Assembly (NCBI RefSeq): GCF_937873925.1 | Contig: NZ_CALNAT010000240.1 | Span: 1-31,068 of the forward strand | DNA length: 31,068 nucleotides | Source: an uncultured Proteiniphilum sp. | Lineage (GTDB): Bacteria; Bacteroidota; Bacteroidia; Bacteroidales; Dysgonomonadaceae | Direction of reading: 5' to 3' | Shown: positions 18,013 through 26,797 of the stretch, one piece after another | Layout of the letters: the number at the start of each line of letters is the position of its first letter | Numbering within the stretch: the first letter of the stretch is position 1 | The notes under the pieces: generated by a model | Told to the model about the DNA's origin: nothing | What the model saw: only the letters and a program-made list of their open reading frames with translations | The model's database searches: none | Position numbers and translations under genes: made by a program

Positions 18013-18049
18013 AAAGTAAAGGGAGGCATTTTCCTCCCCCCTTTACTTT
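18013..18049 (-). terminator. Intrinsic terminator (or attenuator) between uptake and enzyme blocks
   Basis: On the minus strand the arms are AAAGTAAAGGGGGGAGG and CCTCCCTTTACTTT, which pair fully apart from a 3-G bulge. They enclose a 6-base A-rich loop and lead directly into a run of six T, then AAT. It starts 6 bases past the stop codon of the glycan-binding lipoprotein. No clear promoter lies between it and the GH99-like start 54 bases further on, so it probably reduces rather than abolishes downstream transcription. Confidence 0.8.
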
Positions 18050-18055
18050 GTGTGA

Positions 18056-19441
18056 TTAATACGGGGTGATCTCTCCGAAATAGGTCCAGGGATTTGTCCC
18101 CCATATGGATTTAATTTCAACTTTGAGATAACGACCGGGAGCAGGATTAGTGGTCTTGTAATCAAGCTCCTTGCTGAAGTCGTTCGACATATCCGTAACC
18201 TCAAGGACTTGGGTCCACTCTGTGTTGTCCTGGCTGACGGAGAAGACAACATGCTTTGGTTCCATTCCGTGATCGTCCTGTCTCTGCCAAATCAGGAATC
18301 CTTTAATGGCGGGTCTGGGCTTTTTCATGTCTACAATAAACCATTGGGGCATTCCATTGAGTTCTCCATTAAACGGGTCACTGTGCCAGGTAGTACTCTT
18401 ATCTCCGTCAAAGATCTTGCTCACTGCCCATCCGTCGTTCCATTGTGAACGGTAATCAATCACTTCCCAGGTATTTTTCTCCCAGTCGTAATCACCCGTC
18501 GGCTTTTCACCCGCCCAGGTCGATACATCTGCCACATAAGAATAGGGAGCATTGGCCCAGTTAGAGAGGATGGTTACCCTGAAATAGCGGGCGATCACTT
18601 TCTCAGGCAATTCAAAGATCTGCATCAGGTTTGATTTCGGTATTTCAGGAAGATCAAGTACTTCTGTCCAGTCTGTCCCGTTCATGCTGGTTTCGAATTT
18701 GACATGTTTGGGAACGGCCTCTGCTTCGTCCTGCCTGTTCACCCAGGTAAAGCCTTCAATCAATTTATACTCGTTCATATTCACTGCGAACCATTGAGGC
18801 ATTCCACTGAGGTCAGTGTGCCAGTAGGTATTGCGGTCGCCGTCCCAGATGCTTTCAACCGGGAAGGTAGGCTGCCAGACTGATGAGGCATCCAATACAG
18901 TCCATTTTTCTTCCAAAGGCAGGGTTTCCACATTCCCTTTGATGACATAATATACCGTTTTGAACTCTTCACTGACCGGTATCTTCCCTTCCGTTGCCGA
19001 TTGAATGGTAACCGGCAGCAGGTACTCGTTGACGAAATTGGCCCGGTGAGGCTGTATAGTTATGTTCAACTGGTCGGAGACCCTGCTGCCATCCGTGATG
19101 GTTAAGGTTGTCTTATCCAACGTTACGGCACCGTCCGGTAAAGGAAGATAGGATGTATTATGCTCAGTGTTGTAAGCTGCTACCAACGAATTGTCCATAG
19201 CTATTTGTGCAATAATTTCTCCCTGTTCATAATTTGTCGTTCCACCATAGGAAATGGAGAGCGGGAAAGTGGCATTCTCATCCAGATCAACTGTTTTGAT
19301 AATTGGATTGTCTGCAGCTCCTGATAAAGAGATGTACATAAATTTCTCCAGTTCAATCACTTCCGAATAGGGATCGCTACATGAACTGAAAACGAAGACT
19401 CCCGCTATGGTACTTATAACTAATGCGATTATATTTTTCAT
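18056..19441 (-). CDS. Surface glycan-binding lipoprotein: BT_3987-like N-domain (DUF1735) plus two F5/8-type C domains
   Basis: 461 residues. A lipoprotein signal ends FSSC with Cys21. Residues about 25-158 form a BT_3987-like/DUF1735 domain (MYISLSGAADNPIIKTVDL, LLPVTIQSATEGKIP). Two discoidin (F5/8 type C) domains follow at about 168-310 and 314-461. They are internal duplicates: each has an IWDGD or IFDGD motif, a TYWHTD or TTWHSD motif, GMPQWF, a WVNRQD or WQRQD motif, and a final RYFRV or RYLKV strand. Such lipoproteins encoded right after susCD bind glycan at the cell surface and feed the transporter. It is 26 bases behind the second susD and is the last gene before the terminator, so it is made together with the two SusCD pairs. 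No catalytic residues are seen. Confidence 0.88.
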   Translation of the reverse strand: MKNIIALVISTIAGVFVFSSCSDPYSEVIELEKFMYISLSGAADNPIIKTVDLDENATFPLSISYGGTTNYEQGEIIAQIAMDNSLVAAYNTEHNTSYLPLPDGAVTLDKTTLTITDGSRVSDQLNITIQPHRANFVNEYLLPVTIQSATEGKIPVSEEFKTVYYVIKGNVETLPLEEKWTVLDASSVWQPTFPVESIWDGDRNTYWHTDLSGMPQWFAVNMNEYKLIEGFTWVNRQDEAEAVPKHVKFETSMNGTDWTEVLDLPEIPKSNLMQIFELPEKVIARYFRVTILSNWANAPYSYVADVSTWAGEKPTGDYDWEKNTWEVIDYRSQWNDGWAVSKIFDGDKSTTWHSDPFNGELNGMPQWFIVDMKKPRPAIKGFLIWQRQDDHGMEPKHVVFSVSQDNTEWTQVLEVTDMSNDFSKELDYKTTNPAPGRYLKVEIKSIWGTNPWTYFGEITPY

Positions 19442-19467
19442 ACGATCAATTATTTGTTATCGGGTTA

Positions 19468-21693
19468 TTAATTCCATCCCGGATTTTGCCAATCAGTGCC
19501 GGTATGGCTGAACATCTTGTCAATTTCGGTTTGAGGTATAGGATAAAAATAAAGTTTTTCCTTATATGAATCCCGTTCGAAGCTTACCCGCTGATAGCTG
19601 AAGCTATCATCTGTTCCTTTTGTTATCCTCATTCCTGTAACGTAATGCTCAGATTGTTCCATGATCTTCCATCTGCGAACATCGAAATAGCGGTGCCCTT
19701 CGTAAGCCAATTCAACGCGGCGTTCATTTCTATAACGTTTCTCAAATTCCTCTTTTGATAAACCGGCTGGCAGATCAGGCATACCGACCCTGCGACGGAC
19801 CACGTTCACGGCATCGCGTGCGCTCATAGAGATACCATTGCCGATATTTATTGCCGTTTCCGGATTTCCGGTAGACTGATAGGCGGCTTCTGCAAAATTG
19901 AGATACATCTCCGCAAGGCGGAACATACGGAGTTCCCCGTCGGCGTTGTTATCGCGTCCCGATTTCCAGTTGTTATATTTCCGCAGATAGTAGCCGGTAA
20001 AGGTTGCCCTGCGATTGGTGGTTGAGATACCGTCGATACCTCCGACAAAGCTTTCACATGGCGCTGCAGGAACCGATTCAACCCGGACATTAATCTCCAT
20101 ATCTTTGATCTGTACAATATTGCCGGCATCAGATCCGACATCAAACCTGAGTTTGTGGCTTGCCTCACCCCATTTCCACCAACTCTGAGCACGATAGGGG
20201 GTGAGATCGAGTTCAAAATCGGTCCATTCATCAGTTTTATTCAAAACAACATTCTCCGGTGTGGATTGTCCTCCTGCCGGGTTCGGCTGCGCGAAAAAGA
20301 ACTGTGCATTGGTGATATGGTTATTGCTCTTGTATTTAAACTTGAGTAAGATTGAACCGCTGGCGGCATCGATATTTTTACCGAGTGTTGTGGTGGGAAC
20401 AAATGGATCGCCTCCCAGGGTTTCAACCGTGAACTCACCCGCTTCGTTTTCCGTTATCGAAACGTTGTTTCCCGAAAGCTCAAGTTTCAAGGGAAAGTGA
20501 TCATCTCTTGCCAAACCGCCGGTAGCGCCCAAATCACGGACTGCTCCATTGAAGTAAATTGTTGCGTAGAAACGCGGATCACGACCTTCATAGGGGTTTT
20601 CGGGATCATATCCGGAACCCATGTTGATGACCGGTTGCAAATGCTGTGGATCAGCGTAACCGGTGATCGGCTGTAATCCGGTAGCCAGCATCTCGTAACT
20701 ATCCACCAATTCCTGTGTCGGACATGCTCCGGCTGTTGTCTGCCCCGGTGTGGAGGGCATACCGTGATTTCCCCAGATATTTACCCTGTTTCCGGGATAA
20801 ATGGTCTCTTTGTCACGTGCGCGTTGTTCGTCATGAGGAGTGATAAAATACAATTCGTACAGGTTTTGTGCTGCATTATCCGTCGGTTCTTCATTCCACA
20901 ACTTGTAATCGTTCACCAGCAGGCTGGATAACGCATTCCCTGTTATTTGCGCTGCGTCACTCCATGTATAAGTGCCGTCTGAATAGAGAGGGCTGGCAGC
21001 ATAAAGGATTGCCTGGGAGCGGATTGCCTGTGCAATGGCCCTGTTCATGATGTAGTTTTCCCCCGTTCTTACGGTCCAGGAAAATCCCAGGGTTGAAACC
21101 GGTTCGCTCATGGCAGCATCGCAATCGTCGAGGATCTGTTTGACCACTGCTGAAACCGGAGCACGCATATCCTGGCTGAAATCATGCGTTATTTCATAAG
21201 GTTCGGTTATTAGTGGAACCGCTCCATAACGTTTAATAAGTTGCAGATAATAAAGAGCTCTCAGTGTGTGTGCCTGCGCCTTCCAGGATGAAAGTTCTTC
21301 TTCGAGTGAAGCCAGTTCTTCAGCAGTTACTCCTTCAATTCTGTCAAGGAATATATTGCATTTCCGGATTGCCTGATAGATACCGCTCCAGGGTTGTCCG
21401 TCCACATTCCGATAGTTGGATGCCGAAAAAGCGTCTACATACCAGAGTGAAGCCAAAGAGCCCTGAAAAACCATCTCCGAACTTTGTGACTCATCGGTAA
21501 GTATTGCCTGGTTGATATCAGGCATGATCCTTGCCCCGTAGCAGGAGTTCAGATATCCTCTAACGCCATTTCTTGTAGCAAATAACTCATCAAGCGAGGA
21601 ACGACCGTCATATTCAAGCTCTAAAGCATCATTACATGAAGCGGCCAATACCAGCGTGATAAAGATAATTAATATTTGAAAATATTTTTTCAT
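19468..21693 (-). CDS. SusD-family glycan-binding lipoprotein with inserted beta-rich domain
   Basis: 741 residues, about 100 longer than the other SusD here. Lipobox LAASC gives Cys20. The SusD fold is clear: an N-terminal helical part with SWKAQAHTLRALYYL (136-150), the RDPRFYATIYFNG strand (381-393), and RNERRVEL (655-662) followed by GHRYFDVRRW, ending WQNPGWN. Between FNG (393) and TGYYLRK (576-582), where the first SusD has only a short loop, lies an extra stretch of about 130 residues. It contains ILLKFKYKSN, NAQFFFAQPNP, WTDFELDLTPYR and KLRFDVGSD, which reads as a beta-sandwich similar to carbohydrate-binding modules. It forms a pair with the SusC 12 bases upstream and would cap that transporter on the cell surface. 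The insert may add a second glycan site. Confidence 0.92.
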   Translation of the reverse strand: MKKYFQILIIFITLVLAASCNDALELEYDGRSSLDELFATRNGVRGYLNSCYGARIMPDINQAILTDESQSSEMVFQGSLASLWYVDAFSASNYRNVDGQPWSGIYQAIRKCNIFLDRIEGVTAEELASLEEELSSWKAQAHTLRALYYLQLIKRYGAVPLITEPYEITHDFSQDMRAPVSAVVKQILDDCDAAMSEPVSTLGFSWTVRTGENYIMNRAIAQAIRSQAILYAASPLYSDGTYTWSDAAQITGNALSSLLVNDYKLWNEEPTDNAAQNLYELYFITPHDEQRARDKETIYPGNRVNIWGNHGMPSTPGQTTAGACPTQELVDSYEMLATGLQPITGYADPQHLQPVINMGSGYDPENPYEGRDPRFYATIYFNGAVRDLGATGGLARDDHFPLKLELSGNNVSITENEAGEFTVETLGGDPFVPTTTLGKNIDAASGSILLKFKYKSNNHITNAQFFFAQPNPAGGQSTPENVVLNKTDEWTDFELDLTPYRAQSWWKWGEASHKLRFDVGSDAGNIVQIKDMEINVRVESVPAAPCESFVGGIDGISTTNRRATFTGYYLRKYNNWKSGRDNNADGELRMFRLAEMYLNFAEAAYQSTGNPETAINIGNGISMSARDAVNVVRRRVGMPDLPAGLSKEEFEKRYRNERRVELAYEGHRYFDVRRWKIMEQSEHYVTGMRITKGTDDSFSYQRVSFERDSYKEKLYFYPIPQTEIDKMFSHTGTDWQNPGWN

Positions 21694-21705
21694 TACCTTC
21701 CAGTT

Positions 21706-24700
21706 TTAAAAATTAATACTCAATCCGAGATTATACAAGCGGTATACGGGTATTGCTTCAATACCGCCCGAAAAGTGTGCTTCCGGCCCATAGACATTAT
21801 GTTTCAATTTGTCCCATGTCACGAGGTTTTGACCACTGAAATATAATCTCACTCCATTGAAGACGTCAAAGGTGTAGCCGATCTCAAGATTCTTCAAACG
21901 GAGATAAGACTTATCTTCAAGGAAGAAATTACTTGCTTCATGATTGGAGTTTTTCTGTGCCGACAATGCCGGATATTTAATCTCTTCGCCGTTGGCATAA
22001 CGTTCAGGTGTCCAGGCTGCTTTGTGCCATTCTGTATAAACACCCTCAAAAGAATATTCTACACGTCCCAATGACATATCAACCGTCCAGTAATCGGCAA
22101 TACCCTGGAAAAGGATGCTCATATCGAAATTTTTATACTTGAATCCTCCGTTGAAAGCATAAAAGAAGTTAGGCAATGTTCCATGCCCGAGAGGGGCGCG
22201 GTCCTTGTCATTGATCTTTCCATCTGCATTCAGGTCATAATATTTCAGATATCCCGGAGAAGGAGTGCCGATTTCGTAAACAAGTCCGCTGTTATCTATT
22301 TCCTCCTGACTGTTGAAAAATCCGTTTCCATTATGGTCATCAACAATATAGCCCCAGGCTTGTCCGATCGGATAACCCTCGCTGCGGATGGGATAGGCAT
22401 AATCAGCCGCTCTTTGACTCTCGTCCCAGAATATGATCTTGTTCTTATTATGAGCGACCCATCCTCCCAGGGAAATATTCAAATCAGGTGTGATATCCTT
22501 GTTATAGCCAAGGGTGATTTCATATCCTTTGTTTTCAAATATTCCGACGTTTGTTTTTGGGTAGTTGTCCATTGGTACACCTTGGTATTCAGGTGTCTTG
22601 GAGGTTGCGCTTGTTACGCCGTTTTCTGTTCTTTCGTTATAGAGATCAACAGAAAGGGAGAAGTTATTCAGCAGGGTCAGATCAATTCCGTAGTTCTTCT
22701 TAGTGATGATTTCCGGATCAAGGTATGGGTTGGCAACCTGGCCTTCATTCACGTTATGGCCACCCAGGAACCCGAAACCGCCGCCGGTCAGTGTAACGTT
22801 GTCGAGGTAGACATAGCGGCCTATACCCCGGTCGTTACCGGTTTTACCCCATGAGGCACGAAGCTTAAGATAGGTCAGGATCGGATTATCTTCGAGAAAG
22901 GTTTCATTAGTGGCTACCCAGCCTGCGGAGAGCGCCGGGAATGCCGTGAAGCGATTTTGCCGGGAATATTGTTCTGATCCCGAATAACCCAGATCAGCCC
23001 TTACCAGATAACGATCGTCATAACCGTAACCAATCCCAATACCTGAATTGGACCGCTTATAAGGCAACCCTCCACCGGCTTTGCTCAGGTGCTGATAGAA
23101 GCTGTATGCCATGGCATTGATATCGTGTACGCCGTTAAAGCGACGTTGATAGTTCAGCACACCCTTATAGTTCAGGTTGTAATAAAAGCTGGCGCTTGAA
23201 CGATATTCCAAAGGTGTATTCACCTGTGTGCCGAATTTTTGAAATTCCAATTCGGAATAGTCTTTGGTGCGAATCCATTGTTCATAGACGCGGTTGGTAT
23301 ACAGGCCTTTCACGGCATTGGTCTGATAGCCGTAGCTACCGCTGATACTCAGCCCCGGAGTGATGAAGCCAAGATCCAACTTGGGCATAAACTGTGCATA
23401 GATATTGGTAACCGTATATTGGTCATAACCCAGACGATTAATCAGCGCCCATGATGTGATGGGTTCGGTTTCGGTAACCACTACCTCACCTCCGCTGATG
23501 TCTCCGGTTTCCGGATCTTGCACAAGCGGTGTTGTAGGGCCGTAAACATAGGGAGGAAGTGTGAAGAAGCGGTACCAGATCCTGTTCGCAAATCCGTCCC
23601 AACTGCCTCCGTGGCTGACTTCAACCGAATGTCCCCCGGGTGTTCTTTCCCTTTTGATGTTTCCACTCAGGTTGAGTCCGATAGATAGATATTTGGCAAG
23701 CTTTACATCCACATTTGACCGGATATTGGCCCAGATAAACTGGTTATTAGGGTTATACTGGGTTGTTGAAGGATCGACTTTCCACATACCGTCCTGGTTC
23801 AATACATTGACATTCGTATAGAATACGGCTCTATCGTTTCCCCCTGTCAGATTCACGTTGACACGACTCATCTGGGTAATATCTTTCGCGTTCATTGCTC
23901 TCCAGTTGTTGTTGGGAAAATAATCAGGATTCTCACCTGAAAGGAACCCGTCGACCGCTGTTTTACTGAAATAGGAGTACTCCCCGTTGCCATCGTTGAA
24001 CCCGGCCTGATTGCGAAGTTGTACAAAATCGGCCGAGTTAATATGCGGTGGGGTTGTTGTCCTTTGTTCCAATGTATGATTTATCGTAACATCTATCTTA
24101 AGGGGCTGTTTGACTCCCCGTTTGGTTGTAATGACAACCACCCCATTGGCCCCCTGTATCCCGTACAATGCCTGGGCTGATGCATCTTTCAATACATTGA
24201 TAGATTCCACTTCGTTGGCGGTGATATATTCAAAAAGCTGATTGGCATTGTAGTCGTAAGGAAAACCGTCAATGACGACCATCGCCGTACCCCCGTTGGG
24301 AGATGAATATCCTCGTACCCAAAGTTGAGTATTTGTACGTGCGGGCTCAGAGTATGTTTCACGTGTGAGAAGCCCCGGTAAACGTCCTGCCAGCGACATA
24401 GAAAGATTGGCTACAGGGGAGCGTTCCAACTCTTTCCCCGTAACCCTGGCAATCGAACCGGTCACTTCATCTTTGCGTTGCGTATAATTACCCAGAAAGA
24501 CTTTTTCATCGAGATCGAATGTTTCGGCCCGCTTCAAAGTAACCTCCTGTGTTCCACCAAACGCTTCACTGATATCAAGACTTTGAGAAACATAACCGAG
24601 CAAAGAGAACGTGAGGTATTTACTTTCGTCGCTGATAGTAATATCATAACTTCCGTTTTGATCGGTGATCGTAATGTCTTTACCACTTTCAGATGTGATC

Positions 24701-24825
24701 AAAACTCCTTGCAGGATACGGCCGTATTCGTCTTTAACCGTCCCGTTCACTTGCGCATTGAGGGAGAGAGTCCATAATAGCATGCAAGTAAACGCCAATA
24801 GAGATCTTTTAATTGAATTATTCAT
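21706..24825 (-). CDS. SusC-family TonB-dependent transporter, second pair
   Basis: 1039 residues, the normal size for SusC. Signal peptide 1-24 (LNA then Q). A carboxypeptidase-regulatory-like domain follows (about 25-98, with ITITDQNGSYDI), then a plug with VVIDGFPYDY and LKDASAQALYGIQGANGV, then a 22-strand-type barrel ending LYNLGLSINF. A calcium-loop-like DLNADGKINDKDRAP sits near 862, as in the first SusC. The usual hydrophobic TonB box (EEVVIVAYG in the first SusC) is replaced by LDEKVFLGNYTQ, so the coupling sequence is diverged. It imports oligosaccharides across the outer membrane with the SusD just downstream. The gap to the preceding susD is 32 bases. The long open frame on the other strand at 22183-22854 is a shadow. 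Confidence 0.95.
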   Translation of the reverse strand: MNNSIKRSLLAFTCMLLWTLSLNAQVNGTVKDEYGRILQGVLITSESGKDITITDQNGSYDITISDESKYLTFSLLGYVSQSLDISEAFGGTQEVTLKRAETFDLDEKVFLGNYTQRKDEVTGSIARVTGKELERSPVANLSMSLAGRLPGLLTRETYSEPARTNTQLWVRGYSSPNGGTAMVVIDGFPYDYNANQLFEYITANEVESINVLKDASAQALYGIQGANGVVVITTKRGVKQPLKIDVTINHTLEQRTTTPPHINSADFVQLRNQAGFNDGNGEYSYFSKTAVDGFLSGENPDYFPNNNWRAMNAKDITQMSRVNVNLTGGNDRAVFYTNVNVLNQDGMWKVDPSTTQYNPNNQFIWANIRSNVDVKLAKYLSIGLNLSGNIKRERTPGGHSVEVSHGGSWDGFANRIWYRFFTLPPYVYGPTTPLVQDPETGDISGGEVVVTETEPITSWALINRLGYDQYTVTNIYAQFMPKLDLGFITPGLSISGSYGYQTNAVKGLYTNRVYEQWIRTKDYSELEFQKFGTQVNTPLEYRSSASFYYNLNYKGVLNYQRRFNGVHDINAMAYSFYQHLSKAGGGLPYKRSNSGIGIGYGYDDRYLVRADLGYSGSEQYSRQNRFTAFPALSAGWVATNETFLEDNPILTYLKLRASWGKTGNDRGIGRYVYLDNVTLTGGGFGFLGGHNVNEGQVANPYLDPEIITKKNYGIDLTLLNNFSLSVDLYNERTENGVTSATSKTPEYQGVPMDNYPKTNVGIFENKGYEITLGYNKDITPDLNISLGGWVAHNKNKIIFWDESQRAADYAYPIRSEGYPIGQAWGYIVDDHNGNGFFNSQEEIDNSGLVYEIGTPSPGYLKYYDLNADGKINDKDRAPLGHGTLPNFFYAFNGGFKYKNFDMSILFQGIADYWTVDMSLGRVEYSFEGVYTEWHKAAWTPERYANGEEIKYPALSAQKNSNHEASNFFLEDKSYLRLKNLEIGYTFDVFNGVRLYFSGQNLVTWDKLKHNVYGPEAHFSGGIEAIPVYRLYNLGLSINF

Positions 24826-24857
24826 AGATAGATCTATTTTTTAAATTAAAGAAATGG

Positions 24858-26768
24858 TTACCAACCCGGATTTTGCCAGTTATCTCCTGTCAGGGCCAAC
24901 ATGATGTTGACATCGTTCAACGGAATTGGAAATTTTAAAAACTTATTCTGATAACATAAGCGTTCCCTGGAAACAGGACCTCTTGCATACGTATAGCTGC
25001 CGTCTGCGTTACGGGTGATATGAGCAGCGGTGATCCAGCGGTCTGTTTTTTCGAGATTGTCACCGGGCTTGTGCCAGCGGCGAACATCGAAATAACGGTG
25101 TGCTTCGAAAGCCAGTTCCACTCTCCGTTCATTACGGATACGAAGAATAAGTTCTTCTTTGGAAAGTCCTGAAGGAAGCGGAGGCATATTTACACGGCCT
25201 CTGATGGCGTTGACCGCCTGGTATGCTTCTTCTATATGACCTGCCTCTGCGGCTGCTTCCGCCAGGTTAAGATATACTTCCCCGAGCCGCATTACTTTGG
25301 CATAAGCATGTCCTGCTGTTACCACTTCCTGTCCGGAATTGGGATGGAGGAATTTGCGGAGGAAATATCCGGTACGGGTTGCTTTACGCGTTGTCGGATG
25401 GCGTCCTGTCTGTGGTTCACCTGTCCAGGTGGCTATGATACGGGTACGGTAACCTTTACCTGCCGGGAAGTTTTCCACACTCTCCGATGTTTCGTCGAAA
25501 ATCCAGTAACAGGTTCTTTTTGACCCGTTATAATAGATAGAGGCATAAAAGCGAGGATCCCGGTTCTCATAGGGATCTTGCGGATCGTAGAGTGTATTAT
25601 TGGGGTTATAGTTTGCTTGCAGGTGGGTAACCTCATCAAGATACGGTTTTGAGAGATCAAGGACCGGTTGCCCGTCAATGGTCTCGAAACAATCGACAAT
25701 CTCCTGTGAAGGGCAGGAACCCGATTTGTAACCCATTACCGCACCGATCCCCTCGGTATTGATCCAGTCCTGACCGGCATTGGTCTGGTAGATAGTCTCC
25801 TTGTCGGTCGGATTGCTCTCAAAACCCATATTGTTGCTAAAATATTCATTGAATAGTTTTGCCGCATCATTGGGGAGATGCACATCCGGATTATCTTTCC
25901 ATGAAGAGAACTGGACCTGGTCGTATAATTGGTAACCGTTATTCCTCAAATTAGCCAAAGCCTGTTTGCTTATCTGGTAAGCTTCTTCCCAATAGTTTTC
26001 ACCTCCGTTGTAAAGCGGGCTTGCGGCATAGAGGGACATTCTCGATTTGATGGTTTCCGCGACCGCCTTGGTAAAGCGGAACCCTTCATTACTCGTAGTA
26101 ATCCTCCACTCCAGATTCGGGCTCGACAGAGCTGCATCGCAGTCTTCGAGGATGAATTGTACCACATCGTAGTAGGAACCGCGTTCGGTGGTCGAGAAAT
26201 CGTCAGTATAGATATAGGCGGTTCTCTCAATAGGCAGCCCACACCCGAAAAATTTAAGTAATACCATGTAGTAATAGGCGCGTAACAGGTGCGCTTCCGC
26301 TTTCCAACGAGAACGGTTTGCCTCACTTTTTACATTTGCATTGTCGATATTATCCAGGAATACCGTACATTTGCGAATACCGGTCCACATACGGACCCAG
26401 TAGTTTCCATTACCAGCACCGTTATTTGCCCAATCCTCATTGAAACTGAAATGGTTTGCAGCCGATACGTTACCGCTATACAGCAATCCCGAAGTGATCC
26501 ATGATTCGGCTTCGGCATCCGTATCCCATGCTTCATCACTCCAGTCTACCGGTCCACGCATATAGAAATAATATCTCTTACCTTCTCCCGGAATGTAATT
26601 ATAGCAGGTATTCAGATATGCTGCCGTTTTTTCATCATCTTTAAAAACATCCTCAAGAGATATTTTGCCATCGGGAGCCTGGTCCAGTGCATCAGTGCAT
26701 GAAAAGAGAAATAGCGTGAATAGAAGCGCCAGACCTCCGGTTTTTATTATCATATTATTATTCATCAT
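24858..26768 (-). CDS. SusD-family glycan-binding lipoprotein, first pair
   Basis: 636 residues. The N-terminus has several Met (1, 2, 6) before a hydrophobic stretch and the lipobox LFSC with Cys24; any of these starts leaves the signal intact. SusD hallmarks are SRWKAEAHLLRAYYYMVLL (TPR-like helices near 155), RDPRFYASIYYNG, YLNLAEAAAEAG, and RNERRVEL (545-552) with HRYFDVRRW (557-565), ending DNWQNPGW. It is lipid-anchored on the cell surface and closes over its SusC to bind and deliver oligosaccharides. Gap to its susC is 29 bases. Its C-terminal part is close in sequence to that of the second SusD, pointing to an old duplication of the pair. Confidence 0.95.
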   Translation of the reverse strand: MMNNNMIIKTGGLALLFTLFLFSCTDALDQAPDGKISLEDVFKDDEKTAAYLNTCYNYIPGEGKRYYFYMRGPVDWSDEAWDTDAEAESWITSGLLYSGNVSAANHFSFNEDWANNGAGNGNYWVRMWTGIRKCTVFLDNIDNANVKSEANRSRWKAEAHLLRAYYYMVLLKFFGCGLPIERTAYIYTDDFSTTERGSYYDVVQFILEDCDAALSSPNLEWRITTSNEGFRFTKAVAETIKSRMSLYAASPLYNGGENYWEEAYQISKQALANLRNNGYQLYDQVQFSSWKDNPDVHLPNDAAKLFNEYFSNNMGFESNPTDKETIYQTNAGQDWINTEGIGAVMGYKSGSCPSQEIVDCFETIDGQPVLDLSKPYLDEVTHLQANYNPNNTLYDPQDPYENRDPRFYASIYYNGSKRTCYWIFDETSESVENFPAGKGYRTRIIATWTGEPQTGRHPTTRKATRTGYFLRKFLHPNSGQEVVTAGHAYAKVMRLGEVYLNLAEAAAEAGHIEEAYQAVNAIRGRVNMPPLPSGLSKEELILRIRNERRVELAFEAHRYFDVRRWHKPGDNLEKTDRWITAAHITRNADGSYTYARGPVSRERLCYQNKFLKFPIPLNDVNIMLALTGDNWQNPGW

Positions 26769-26797
26769 TATATCGTCAATTTATCTGGTTAATAAAC

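Noticed and set aside
22183..22854. Plus-strand open frame of 223 codons
   Set aside because: Lies entirely antisense to a clear SusC barrel. No family features, and the SusC frame explains the sequence.
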